Source: Pusillimonas noertemannii (GTDB lineage Bacteria > Pseudomonadota > Gammaproteobacteria > Burkholderiales > Burkholderiaceae_B). Taken from it: 64,000 bases of DNA. Location: positions 1-64,000 of the forward strand of contig NZ_QEKO01000010.1 of the NCBI RefSeq assembly GCF_003096595.1. Direction: 5' to 3'. Below the pieces are notes generated by a model that searched no databases, had not been told where the DNA came from, and saw nothing but the letters and a program-made list of their open reading frames with translations. A program made the position numbers and the translations under genes. Every line of letters begins with the position of its first letter. The stretch's first letter is position 1. Of this stretch, positions 47,612 to 56,109 are shown piece by piece.

Positions 47612-47670
47612 GATGGCCGGCAACGACCGGCCATCTCTAGGATCGGCAAACACTAAAAGTTTTAGTGTTT
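47612..47670 (-). promoter_or_regulatory. Two intercistronic hairpins in the ABC operon
   Basis: GATGGCCGG/CCGGCCATC (47612-47620 with 47627-47635) and a perfect palindrome of 11-bp arms around a G (47648-47670, AAACACTAAAA/TTTTAGTGTTT) lie between the binding-protein and permease genes. They could stabilise the upstream mRNA or partly terminate transcription, so that binding protein exceeds permease. The second ends in a short T-run. Confidence 0.6.
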
Positions 47671-47702
47671 ACAGGCCCCGGGTTGGAAAGGCTGCGCAAG
47701 GA

Positions 47703-48698
47703 TTATAGTTTGCGCGCTTCCTGCCAGCTGAGGTCAACGATGGTGCTTACATTGAAAGGCGAGCCATCGCGGGTCTTGAGCGCACCCTGCTCTTGCATGA
47801 TGTCGGCGATTTCCTGCATGCGGGCCAGTTCTTTCTGGGTCAGGACGGGGCTGAAGGTCTGGCTGGCGATGGCGTCGCTGATGACCTTCTCGCGGGGTAT
47901 CTCGCCATGCTCTTGCGTCTTCAGCGTGGGCTCGGCGATAAAGTACGAGGCGATCAGCTTGGCGGCTTCGTCGGGCTTGTTGGCCAGCAGGTCGATGGCT
48001 TCGCGCTGCGCGTCCATGGAGGCCCATACGCCCTCTTTGTTCTTGCTGAGCGTTTCACCCGAGGTGATCACCACCATGCACGGGAAGGGCCAGACTTCGC
48101 CGATCTCGTAGATTTCGCTAACCGGGGCCACCAGCTTGGCGATGCTGGCCTGCGGCTCGAACAGGAAGGCGGCGTCTACGCGGCTGCCCACCAGCGACTG
48201 GACGGCAACCTGCGGGCTGACGCCCATGATGTTGAGGTCGCTGGCCTGCAGGCCAGCGTTCTTAAGGACCACGCCGCGCAGCACGGTGTCGGCGGTGCTG
48301 CCCTCTTTCTGCGAGGCCAGCGTGCGGCCCTTCAGGTCGGCAACGGTCTTGATGTTGGCGTCGTCGCGCACGACGATAGCGTGGTAGCCGTGCTGCGCAC
48401 CGCCCACCACCTTGAGGTCGGCGCCGCGCGACGACCATGAGGCGGCGTTGGTAAAGCCCAGCACGCCGGTGTCGAGCTGGCCGCCCACGATGGCCTTGAT
48501 AAGATCGGTGCCCGACTTGAATTCGACCAGTTCGACGTCGAGCCCGTGCTTCTTGTAGAAGCCGCCCTCATAGGCAGCCATGACCTGGGCGTCGTCCATG
48601 ACGCGCAGATAGCCGATCTTGAATTTCTCGGCGGCGACAGCCTGGTTGGAAAGGGCCAGGGCGGCCAGGGCCGGCAACAACATACGCAAAAACTTCAT
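47703..48698 (-). CDS. ABC transporter substrate-binding protein (SsuA/TauA/NrtA-like)
   Basis: This 331-residue exported protein has the signal MKFLRMLLPALAALALSNQAVA. The mature part KFKIGYLRVMDDAQVMAAYEGGFYKKHGLDVELVEFKSG is typical of the family. It includes GVLGFTNAAS and GSRVDAAFLFEP. The ligand may be an aromatic or aliphatic sulfonate, taurine or another small organic; it cannot be told from sequence alone. It shares an ATGA-type overlap with the ATPase gene upstream. Confidence 0.92.
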   Translation of the reverse strand: MKFLRMLLPALAALALSNQAVAAEKFKIGYLRVMDDAQVMAAYEGGFYKKHGLDVELVEFKSGTDLIKAIVGGQLDTGVLGFTNAASWSSRGADLKVVGGAQHGYHAIVVRDDANIKTVADLKGRTLASQKEGSTADTVLRGVVLKNAGLQASDLNIMGVSPQVAVQSLVGSRVDAAFLFEPQASIAKLVAPVSEIYEIGEVWPFPCMVVITSGETLSKNKEGVWASMDAQREAIDLLANKPDEAAKLIASYFIAEPTLKTQEHGEIPREKVISDAIASQTFSPVLTQKELARMQEIADIMQEQGALKTRDGSPFNVSTIVDLSWQEARKL

Positions 48699-49489
48699 AC
48701 CGCTACTCCTTCTAGGGATTCTTGTGTTTCTGAAACTGGTTCGGCGTCTTGCTCGTGCTTGGCATGGATGCCCAGCAGGCCCAGGATTTCACGCCGCATA
48801 TCCGCAAACTCGGACAGATCGTGGGTTTTTTCGTGTTGGGAAAGAGAGAACTCTTTCAGCACCGTGGCGGGCCGCTTGCTGAAGACCAGGATGCGGTCGG
48901 CCAGGAACAAGGCCTCGTCGACGTCGTGCGTAACCAGCAGCACGGTGGGGCCGGCCTCGCGGATAAGCTGGCGCAGGGCGTCTTGCAGGGTCATGCGCGT
49001 AAGGGCGTCGAGCGCGCCAAAGGGCTCGTCGAGCAGCAGCGCCTTGGGGCGCGTGATGAAGGCGCGCGCCAGGGCCGCACGCTGGCGCATGCCGCCCGAT
49101 ACCTGGTGCGGGTAATAGTCTTCGAAGCTTTTCAGGTTGACCTTTTCGAGCCATTCGCGCGCCTGGGCCTCGGCCTGCTTTTTGTCGACCTTCTGGAATT
49201 CAAGCGCCAGGGCCACGTTCTGCACCAGGGTCATCCAGGGGTAGAGGGCGTTCTCCTGGAACATGAGGGTGCGCTCGGGGTCGGGACCGCGCACCGGCTT
49301 GCCGCCGGCCAGCATGGTGCCCGCCGAAGGCTTCTCGAGCCCTGCCGCGATATGCAACAGCGTGGATTTGCCGCAGCCCGAGGGGCCGACCAGCGCGACA
49401 AGCTCGCCCGAGTCGACTTCGCGGCTGAACTCTTCGACCACGTTGAGGTCGCCGAAGCGCTTCTTGATATGTTGGAATGCTAGTTTCAT
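48695..49489 (-). CDS. ABC transporter ATP-binding protein (SsuB/TauB family)
   Basis: This 264-residue ATPase has Walker A LVGPSGCGKSTLLHIAAGLE, signature VSGGMRQRAALARAF and Walker B ALLLDEPFGALD. It is the first gene of the operon ATPase - binding protein - permease - second binding protein - thpR. The upstream 314 bases (49490-49803) hold no gene. Confidence 0.94.
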   Translation of the reverse strand: MKLAFQHIKKRFGDLNVVEEFSREVDSGELVALVGPSGCGKSTLLHIAAGLEKPSAGTMLAGGKPVRGPDPERTLMFQENALYPWMTLVQNVALALEFQKVDKKQAEAQAREWLEKVNLKSFEDYYPHQVSGGMRQRAALARAFITRPKALLLDEPFGALDALTRMTLQDALRQLIREAGPTVLLVTHDVDEALFLADRILVFSKRPATVLKEFSLSQHEKTHDLSEFADMRREILGLLGIHAKHEQDAEPVSETQESLEGVAV

Positions 49490-49803
49490 GGATGTCAGTG
49501 CGGGATGCGCAAGAGTTCGCGGCGCTTTTTGCCCGAAAAACCTTTATAGCTATACGGGTATTAAGCACGGCCCAAACACATTAATTGGCGTATATGAAAC
49601 TTTACTTTTCAAGTTGCGCCGCACCAACAAATTTTGCGCTCTTTGTTTATTTCCAAAAATAATAAAGAGGCAAAATGAGCAAAAGATACTGACATATAAA
49701 ACCGGGCCCCGCGGCAGGGATTGCTCTATGCCGCTGCCAAAAACGGCTCTACAACATGCCTCGCTTTTTTTCGGGCCTGCTCCCGAGCCGCGAAGGACAA
49801 GGC
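49490..49803. other. Intergenic region upstream of the ABC operon
   Basis: The part from 49540 to 49700 is noticeably AT-rich and should contain the operon promoter. The palindrome TATAGCTATA (near 49544) lies in a plausible -10 area on the minus strand, but no convincing -35 partner could be fixed. No gene is seen. Confidence 0.4.
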
Positions 49804-50997
49804 CTACGCGCTGCGGCCCCTACGCAGGCGCAGCACCGCATAGGCGAAGCCGCCTATTACCACGCCCCAGAAGGCCGAGCCCAGGCCCAGGTAGCTCATG
49901 TTCGAGGCCGTGGCCAGAAAGGTGATGATGGCGGCCTCGCGGTTTTCTTCGTCCTGTACCGTTCCTACAACATTGCTGGCGATCGCCCCCACCAGGGCCA
50001 GCCCCGCCAGCACGGCGATGAACTCCTTGGGCAGGGCCGTGAACAGCAGCACGATGGTGCCCGCAAAAAGCCCCCCTATCAGGTAGAACACGCCATTGGC
50101 GATGCCCGCCACATAGCGCTTGCCCGGATCTTCGTGCGCGTCCTTGCCGGTGCACAGGGCGGCGGTAATGGCGGCGATCACCACGTTGATGCCGCCGAAT
50201 ACGGCCACCACCACCGAAGCCATGCTGGTGGTAACCAGGAGCGGACGCGCCGGCGTGTCGTAGCCCGAGACCTTGAGTATGGCCATGCCGGGCAGGAACT
50301 GCCCCGTAAGGCTGACCAGCACCAGAGGCAGGGCCAGGCTCAGCGTGCTGTCCCAGGTCCAGTCGGGCATGATGAAGACCGGGGTGGCCCAGCGCAACTC
50401 GAGCGTGGATAGATTGGTATGGCCTGTAAGCACCGCCAGCGCAATGCCCACGAACAGCACCAGCACGATGCAGTAGCGCGGCCACAGGCGCCTGAAAACG
50501 ATATACGCGGCTATCATGCCGAAGGCCAGCAAAGGCATGGTGGCAGCGGAACTGAAGGCGCCCAGGCCGAACTGGAACAATATGCCGGCCATCATGCCCG
50601 ATGCGATGCCGCGCGGAATGGCCTTTATGATGCGGTCGAACCAGCCCGACACGCCGATGGCGAAGATGATGACCGCCGCGGTAATGTAGGCCGCCACCGC
50701 CTGGTTGACGCTGATGGACGGAAACAGCGTTACCAGCAGCGCCGTGCCCGGCGCCGACCAGGCGGTGACGATGGGGGTCTTGAGCTTCCAGCTGAGATAG
50801 ATGCCGGTAATGGCCGGGCCGATGGAAATAGCCCAGATCCAGGAAGACAGCATCTCGTTCGAGACTCCGGCCACGGCGGCCGCCTGGAAGAAGATGACCG
50901 CCGGGCCGGCGTAGGCGATCAGTACAGCCAGGAAACCCGCCGTAATCGCGGATACGGACCAATCTCTGCTTAACACCAGTGCTTCCCCCGTTTTCAT
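49804..50997 (-). CDS. BenE-type benzoate/H+ symporter
   Basis: From ATG 50997 (MKTGEALVLSRDWSVSAITA) this is a 397-residue membrane protein with about 12 hydrophobic helices. SAITAGFLAVLIAYAGPAV, WSAPGTALLVTLFP and the PGMAILKVSGYDTPARPLL block fit the BenE family. BenE members import benzoate or related aromatic acids by proton symport. The upstream frame extension is unsupported. It is divergent from the DOPA-dioxygenase gene. Confidence 0.9.
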   Translation of the reverse strand: MKTGEALVLSRDWSVSAITAGFLAVLIAYAGPAVIFFQAAAVAGVSNEMLSSWIWAISIGPAITGIYLSWKLKTPIVTAWSAPGTALLVTLFPSISVNQAVAAYITAAVIIFAIGVSGWFDRIIKAIPRGIASGMMAGILFQFGLGAFSSAATMPLLAFGMIAAYIVFRRLWPRYCIVLVLFVGIALAVLTGHTNLSTLELRWATPVFIMPDWTWDSTLSLALPLVLVSLTGQFLPGMAILKVSGYDTPARPLLVTTSMASVVVAVFGGINVVIAAITAALCTGKDAHEDPGKRYVAGIANGVFYLIGGLFAGTIVLLFTALPKEFIAVLAGLALVGAIASNVVGTVQDEENREAAIITFLATASNMSYLGLGSAFWGVVIGGFAYAVLRLRRGRSA

Positions 50998-51119
50998 TCT
51001 TGGCGCCGCGCCTTTCCGATTCACGGGGCACGGTCCGGTGCATTGTAACCATGCTAAGGTGGCCCGGCGAAACCGCAATATAGTAAGCAAGGCAAACACC
51101 CGCAACACAGGATGGTCAC

Positions 51120-51521
51120 ATGACAAGCCACACACATTCACCCGCCGGCCCCTGGCAGGGGCGCCCCGTCGCGGGCTACCACTCCCATGTTTATTTCGAT
51201 GCGTCCACGGTAGAGCAGGCCCGGATGCTCTGCCAAGAGGCCGAGCGCCGCTTTGGCGCCAAGATGGGCCGCGTGCACGAAAAGCCGGTAGGGCCTCACC
51301 CCGACTGGAGCTGCCAGCTTTCCTATCGGCCGCCGATACTGGCCGACCTGCTGCCGTGGCTGGCCATGAACCGCAAGGGCCTGGTCGTGTTCACCCATCC
51401 GGTCACGGGCAACGACCTCATCGACCACCGCGATTTCGCCATCTGGATGGGTGCCGTGCGCCCGCTCGACCTGTCGCGGCTTTCAGCCGACGAGCATTCG
51501 CTGGACAAATACGAGTTCTAG
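51120..51521 (+). CDS. DOPA 4,5-dioxygenase family protein
   Basis: This 133-residue protein begins MTSHTHSPAGPWQGRPVAGYHSHVYFDASTV, overall like the small DOPA 4,5-dioxygenase family. Conserved His residues in YHSHVYF, PHPDWSCQ, FTHPVTGNDLIDHRD are likely Fe ligands. Fungal and plant members cleave catecholic rings; bacterial substrates are poorly known. It lies beside a benzoate-type symporter, which supports aromatic metabolism as context only. Confidence 0.88.
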   Translation: MTSHTHSPAGPWQGRPVAGYHSHVYFDASTVEQARMLCQEAERRFGAKMGRVHEKPVGPHPDWSCQLSYRPPILADLLPWLAMNRKGLVVFTHPVTGNDLIDHRDFAIWMGAVRPLDLSRLSADEHSLDKYEF

Positions 51522-51601
51522 CGCTTCGGGCAGCCCGCCGGTCTGCGGGCTTTGCAGGCAATGCACGGCCCGCGCGATGCCCGTACGCGGCGACAATCGG
51601 C

Positions 51602-52420
51602 CTAGGGCTGGACCAGGCGCGAAGCAATGCCGAACAGCTGGCTGCGGAAGTTGATGCCCAGCTTGTCGTAGGCGCGGGCGCGGTAGGTTTTGACGGTGGC
51701 CACCGAAAGGCCCAGGTCGGCCGCAATGCCGTCGTAGGTGCGGCCCAGCAGCAGGCCCGCGCATACGTCGAGTTCGCGTCCGGTAAGGCGCGGGCACAAT
51801 GCGGCAAGTTCGCGCGTAAGGGCGCCGATGTCGGGCCCCGGCGCCGGCCGTAGGCCCTGGGCCAGGCTGATGTGCTTGGTGACGCAGGCCGCCACCGATT
51901 TGGCCACCGATTGCAGGGCGTCTACATCAGACGATCCGAACATGGGCTGGCGCTCGAAACGGTAGAAGTTGGTGGCCAGCACCAGCCCCTGGTCGGCCTG
52001 GCACACCACCGACAGGCGATCTTGTATTCCGTGGCGCGAATAGATGGCTTCGCGGTGCGGCGGCGCAAAATGCGACTGATGGGCGTAGGTCATGGCCATG
52101 GCCCCGTGGCTCAGCAGCTGTTTGGCGCCGTCGAAGGTGTGGTCTTGCGCGTGCAGCCGCTTCTGGTAGCTGCGAAAGCAGTCGGCGCTGACGTCGTGCC
52201 CCGAACGGCTGGATGAAAGAAACATGCGGGGCGTTGCATGGACGTCGAGCTGGTAGACCGAAAAGAAGTCGACCTGAACCAGCTCGTTCAGGCCCGCGAT
52301 GAGGCTGCGCCCGAAATCGGGCTCGCCCAGCGAATCGATGACATGGCTCATGAGCCCGTCGACCGGACGGGCGGCCGAGGCATGGGCGCTTGCTGCGTTG
52401 TCCAGGCTCCAGGCATTCAT
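51602..52420 (-). CDS. LuxR-family transcriptional regulator
   Basis: From ATG 52420 with TAGGAG upstream, this is 272 residues. The C-terminal LuxR helix-turn-helix is at about 205-265 (LTGRELDVCAGLLLGRTYDG, then SVATVKTYRARAYDKLGI). The N-terminal 190 residues resemble a small-molecule sensor but show no clear autoinducer-binding or receiver motif. It faces the binding-protein/acyl-CoA synthetase pair across 218 bases and is the obvious candidate regulator for it. Confidence 0.9.
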   Translation of the reverse strand: MNAWSLDNAASAHASAARPVDGLMSHVIDSLGEPDFGRSLIAGLNELVQVDFFSVYQLDVHATPRMFLSSSRSGHDVSADCFRSYQKRLHAQDHTFDGAKQLLSHGAMAMTYAHQSHFAPPHREAIYSRHGIQDRLSVVCQADQGLVLATNFYRFERQPMFGSSDVDALQSVAKSVAACVTKHISLAQGLRPAPGPDIGALTRELAALCPRLTGRELDVCAGLLLGRTYDGIAADLGLSVATVKTYRARAYDKLGINFRSQLFGIASRLVQP

Positions 52421-52638
52421 GGCGCGAACTCCTAAAAAGATACGGTGTATAGAACCGAACCGCGGTGGCGGCCCCTGTCGTCTTTTGAGTGGACAGACCC
52501 GGGCGCGGAGCCTTGTCATACTGCGACAAAGCCGTGGACTGGCTTGCTACCCGGCCCTGCACAGGCAGGCGGCGCGAGGCTTGTTCCAGCCCCCAACCAC
52601 GGACCAACAACCTATAAGGATACAAGGAGACACCCACC

Positions 52639-53814
52639 ATGAAAATCCGAAGTTTTCCCCGGCCCGCCACCGCGACCCGCCTGTGCGCCGCCCTCACGCT
52701 CTCGTTCGGCCTGGCGGCAGGCGCCAGCGCCGACGTTACCGTAGGCGTGATACTGTCCACCACCGGCCCGGCCACCTCTTTGGGCCAGCCGGCTGAAAAC
52801 ACCGTCAAGCTGTGGCCCGACAGCATCGCCGGCCAGAAGCTGAAGGTGATCATGCTGAACGATGCCAGCGACCCCACCGAGGCGTCCCGCCAGGCTGCCA
52901 AGCTCATCAACGAAGAAAAAGTCGACGTCATCGTCGGCTCGTCCGTCACGCCGCCCTCCATCGCCATTGTCGAAGTCGCCGGCAACTTGGCCACGCCGGT
53001 CATCGCCCTGGGCGGCGGCAACGCCATCATCGAGCCCCAGGAAGGCGCCCGCACCTGGGCCTTCAAGATGGCGGCCCCGGAAGCGATCTCGGTACAGCGC
53101 GCCCTTGAACACATGGCTGCCCACGGCGTCAAGAAGGCCGGCGCCATTGCGGTCTCGACCAGCTACGGCAACGGCTTCCTGAACGCCTTTACCGAACAGG
53201 CCAAGGACCACGGCATAGAAATCAGCGGGGTCGAACGCTATGGCGCGCAAGACCTGAGCGTCACCGCGCAGATATTGCGCCTGGTCGCGGCCAAGCCCGA
53301 CGCCATCTACATCCTCAGCTTCGGCACGCCGGCCTTCCTGCCCCAGGCCGAACTGGTCAAGCGCGGCTACCAAGGCAAAATCTATCAGACCCATGGGGTG
53401 GCCAACGCCGACTTCCTGCGCGTGGGCGGCAAAGACGTGGAAGGCACTTTCCTGGCGGTTGCTCCCGTGCTGGTGGCCGAACAACTGCCCGAGGACGACC
53501 CCACCAAGAAGGCGGGCGTCGACTATGTGACCCAGTACGAAGGCAAATACGGCGCGGGCACGCGCTCGCTGTTCGGCTCCACCGCCTGGACCGCCCTGAA
53601 CTGGCTGCAAGCCACGGTGCCTGTCGCGCTAAAGGAAGCCGAGCCGGGCACGCCGGAATTCCGTTCGGCCCTGCGCGACGCGCTTGAAAACATGAAGGAA
53701 GTCGTCAGCCCCGAAGGCGTCTTCAACATGAGCAAAGAGAACCACAACGGCATCGACAGCCGCGGCCAGGTGGTGGTGGAAATCAAGGACGGAAAATGGA
53801 AACTGGCGCAGTAA
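52639..53814 (+). CDS. LivK-type (branched-chain amino acid class) substrate-binding protein
   Basis: This 391-residue protein has a signal peptide ending near GASA and a type I periplasmic fold. VTVGVILSTTGPATSLGQPAENT, VDVIVGSSVTPPSIAIVEVAG and KPDAIYILSFGTPAFLPQAELV are typical blocks. Members bind branched-chain or aromatic amino acids, urea, or aromatic acids. No Liv permease or ATPase gene is adjacent. It begins after AAGGAGAC and its last 19 bases overlap the acyl-CoA synthetase gene. Confidence 0.93.
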   Translation: MKIRSFPRPATATRLCAALTLSFGLAAGASADVTVGVILSTTGPATSLGQPAENTVKLWPDSIAGQKLKVIMLNDASDPTEASRQAAKLINEEKVDVIVGSSVTPPSIAIVEVAGNLATPVIALGGGNAIIEPQEGARTWAFKMAAPEAISVQRALEHMAAHGVKKAGAIAVSTSYGNGFLNAFTEQAKDHGIEISGVERYGAQDLSVTAQILRLVAAKPDAIYILSFGTPAFLPQAELVKRGYQGKIYQTHGVANADFLRVGGKDVEGTFLAVAPVLVAEQLPEDDPTKKAGVDYVTQYEGKYGAGTRSLFGSTAWTALNWLQATVPVALKEAEPGTPEFRSALRDALENMKEVVSPEGVFNMSKENHNGIDSRGQVVVEIKDGKWKLAQ

Positions 53815-55685
53815 GCCATGAAAACGGGCGGTACTGGACACCGCCCGTCATCGACAGCCTGGACAGCATCCCGCGCATCGAGGCCCGCCCCTATGCGCGA
53901 AGCGTGCCCTTTGCATCGACCCTGGACCTGATCCTGCGCAACGCGCGGCAGTATCCCGACACGCCCGCCCTGCTCTTCCAGTCAGAGCCCGAGCCCGGGT
54001 CTGAACTGCTGGCGTGGCGCTACGACGAACTGGCCGACCAGATACTGCGTGCGGGCGCCCTGCTGCGCCATGCGGGGGTAAGCCGCGATGCGCCGGTGGC
54101 CGTCATCGCGCCCAACATTCCCTCTACCCATGTGGCGCTGTGGGGCGCACAGCTGGCCGGCTGCGTGTTCCCCATCAATTATCTCCTGGGCGCCGAACAC
54201 ATCGCCGGCCTGCTGCGCGCCGCCGACGTGCGCGTGATCGTCAGCCTGGGGCACAGCGAACAGCTCGCCATACAACAGACCACCCAAGAGGCCGTGCGCC
54301 TGGCGGGCGGCGAACGCCGGGTGTTCGAGATCGACCCCGACGAGGCCAAGCCCGCGCCCGGCTCGTTCCAGGCGCTGCTGCGCGCCACCGAGCCCCTGGC
54401 CGGCCTGGTGGATGAGATTTCGCCCGACACCACCGCCGCCATCTTCCACACCGGCGGCACCACGGGCCTGCCCAAGATACTGCGGCACAGCCACCGCAAC
54501 GAGCTGCACACCAGTTGCATGGCCGCCGCCTACTACTGCTTTTCGCACGGCGACAGGCTGCTGAACGGCTTTCCGCTGTTTCATGTGGCGGGCGTGTTCG
54601 TCTACGGCCTGGCCGCCCTCGCGGTGGGCGGCACGATTTACGTGCCCACCCTGCTTGGCATGCGCAACCAGCGCTTCGTGGCGAACGCCTGGCAGCTGTT
54701 CAAAGAGCACGGCATCTCCCATCTGGGCTGCGTGCCCACCACGCTGGCCTCGCTGGCACAAAGCCATGAACAGGCCGGCGTGGATGGCAGTTGCGGCGTG
54801 CTCGCGGCCCTTACGGGCGGCTCTTCCCTGCCGGCCGAAATCGCCAGCCATTTCGAAGCGCGCACCGGCGTGCCCGTGCGCAATATATTCGGCATGACGG
54901 AATGCGCCGGCATCGTGGCCATCGAGCCCATGGCCCTGCCGCGCACGGCCGGCTCGGTCGGGCTGGCCCTGCCCTATACCGAGGTGCGGGCCCTGCCGCT
55001 GGACGAGGCCGACAAGCCGCGCCCCGACACCTTCTGCGCGCCCGGCCACGAAGGCGTACTGTGCCTGCGGGGGCCACATGTCAGCCCCGGCTACGTCGAC
55101 GCCGCGCGCAACGCCGGCACCTTCACCGAGAATGGGTGGCTGATTTCCGGCGACCTGGGCTATGTCGACGAACAGGGCCGCATCTTCATCACCGGGCGCT
55201 CGAAAGACCTGATCATACGCAGCGGCCACAACATCGACCCGCAGGCCATCGAAGAAGCCTTCCTGGCCAACCCCGACGTGCTTGATTGCGCCGCGGTGGG
55301 CCAGCCCGACCGCTACGCCGGCGAGCTACCGGTGGTGTTCGTCACGCTCAAGTCGGAAGCGGCCTGCGACGCGCCGCAACTGCTGGCCAAGGCCACGCCC
55401 CGCATCCACGAGCGGCCGGCCGTGCCCAAGCAGGTGCATATCCTGAAGGCCATGCCCACCACGCCCGTGGGCAAGATCTTCAAGCCTGCCCTGCGGCGCA
55501 TGGCGGCCCTGAACGTCGTGCGCGACACCCTGCGGCAGGCGGGCCTGCTGCAGCACTGCGAGGCGGAATTGCGCGACGAGCAGTCGTCGCGCTGCCTGAT
55601 TGTCGTGCGCGACCAGGCTCAGGCAGCCGCCATCGAAAGCGCCCTGCGCGGCCTGCCCGTGCAATGCGACATAGAGGTGCGCTGA
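53796..55685 (+). CDS. AMP-forming acyl-CoA synthetase
   Basis: This 629-residue adenylate-forming ligase has the P-loop IFHTGGTTGLPKILRHSH, FPLFHVAGVFVYGLAALAVGG, FGMTECAGI, ITGRSKDLIIRSGHNIDP, and the C-terminal catalytic Lys in MPTTPVGKIFKPALRR. The acyl substrate is unknown. Its start lies inside the binding-protein gene (19-base overlap), so the two are co-translated. This suggests uptake and CoA activation of the same carboxylic acid. Confidence 0.92.
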   Translation: METGAVSHENGRYWTPPVIDSLDSIPRIEARPYARSVPFASTLDLILRNARQYPDTPALLFQSEPEPGSELLAWRYDELADQILRAGALLRHAGVSRDAPVAVIAPNIPSTHVALWGAQLAGCVFPINYLLGAEHIAGLLRAADVRVIVSLGHSEQLAIQQTTQEAVRLAGGERRVFEIDPDEAKPAPGSFQALLRATEPLAGLVDEISPDTTAAIFHTGGTTGLPKILRHSHRNELHTSCMAAAYYCFSHGDRLLNGFPLFHVAGVFVYGLAALAVGGTIYVPTLLGMRNQRFVANAWQLFKEHGISHLGCVPTTLASLAQSHEQAGVDGSCGVLAALTGGSSLPAEIASHFEARTGVPVRNIFGMTECAGIVAIEPMALPRTAGSVGLALPYTEVRALPLDEADKPRPDTFCAPGHEGVLCLRGPHVSPGYVDAARNAGTFTENGWLISGDLGYVDEQGRIFITGRSKDLIIRSGHNIDPQAIEEAFLANPDVLDCAAVGQPDRYAGELPVVFVTLKSEAACDAPQLLAKATPRIHERPAVPKQVHILKAMPTTPVGKIFKPALRRMAALNVVRDTLRQAGLLQHCEAELRDEQSSRCLIVVRDQAQAAAIESALRGLPVQCDIEVR

Positions 55686-55846
55686 ATATCTCTGGTGTGC
55701 CGGTGCCGCCAGGCTCGTCATGCCGGATGACGAGCCTGCCTTCGCCCCGTTGCGTGAATCAAGCGGCAATGACGGACAAACGGCCGCCCTTTGCACAAAC
55801 CCGGCAAACGGGCGCGCCCATTACGTTTGCACGACATGTCAAAGAG

Positions 55847-55887
55847 TTGTCCGCAGAGTTGTTCACATAAATTGTGGACAACTCTGC
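55847..55887. other. DnaA-box-like cluster with strong hairpin
   Basis: TTGTCCGCA (55847-55855), TTGTTCACA (55859-55867) and, inverted, TTGTCCACAA (55881-55872) each approach the DnaA box TTATCCACA. The last two lie in a 14-of-15-bp inverted repeat (55853-55867 with 55873-55887) around TAAAT. The rest of 55686-56025 contains no gene I can support. Confidence 0.4.
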
Positions 55888-56025
55888 CGCGCCACACCAG
55901 GCCGCCCTTCAATCACCAGGCCGCAACGGTAATGCCCGGGGCGTGCGGCCGCCTCGCTGGCTGCACCACGATCTCCACACATTGATCCAGCGACACCAGT
56001 GCTTGCATCATAGTCGCGCCCAGAA

Positions 56026-56091
56026 GAAAAACGCCCTTCGGGCGCGCGAAGCCGAGAATGGGGTTTCTCTGGTTCGCGCCCCCGAAGGGCG
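56026..56091 (-). terminator. Rho-independent terminator after ahpF
   Basis: Arms 56073-56091 and 56032-56050 pair at 18 of 19 positions over a 22-base loop. On the minus strand they are followed by TTTTT (56031-56027). The stem starts 18 bases past the ahpF stop. Confidence 0.8.
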
Positions 56092-56109
56092 AGGAGCCGG
56101 GACAGGCGT

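Noticed and set aside
55847-55887. Chromosomal replication origin
   Set aside because: There are only three weak DnaA-like boxes, no AT-rich unwinding element of clear form, and no dnaA, dnaN or gidA nearby.
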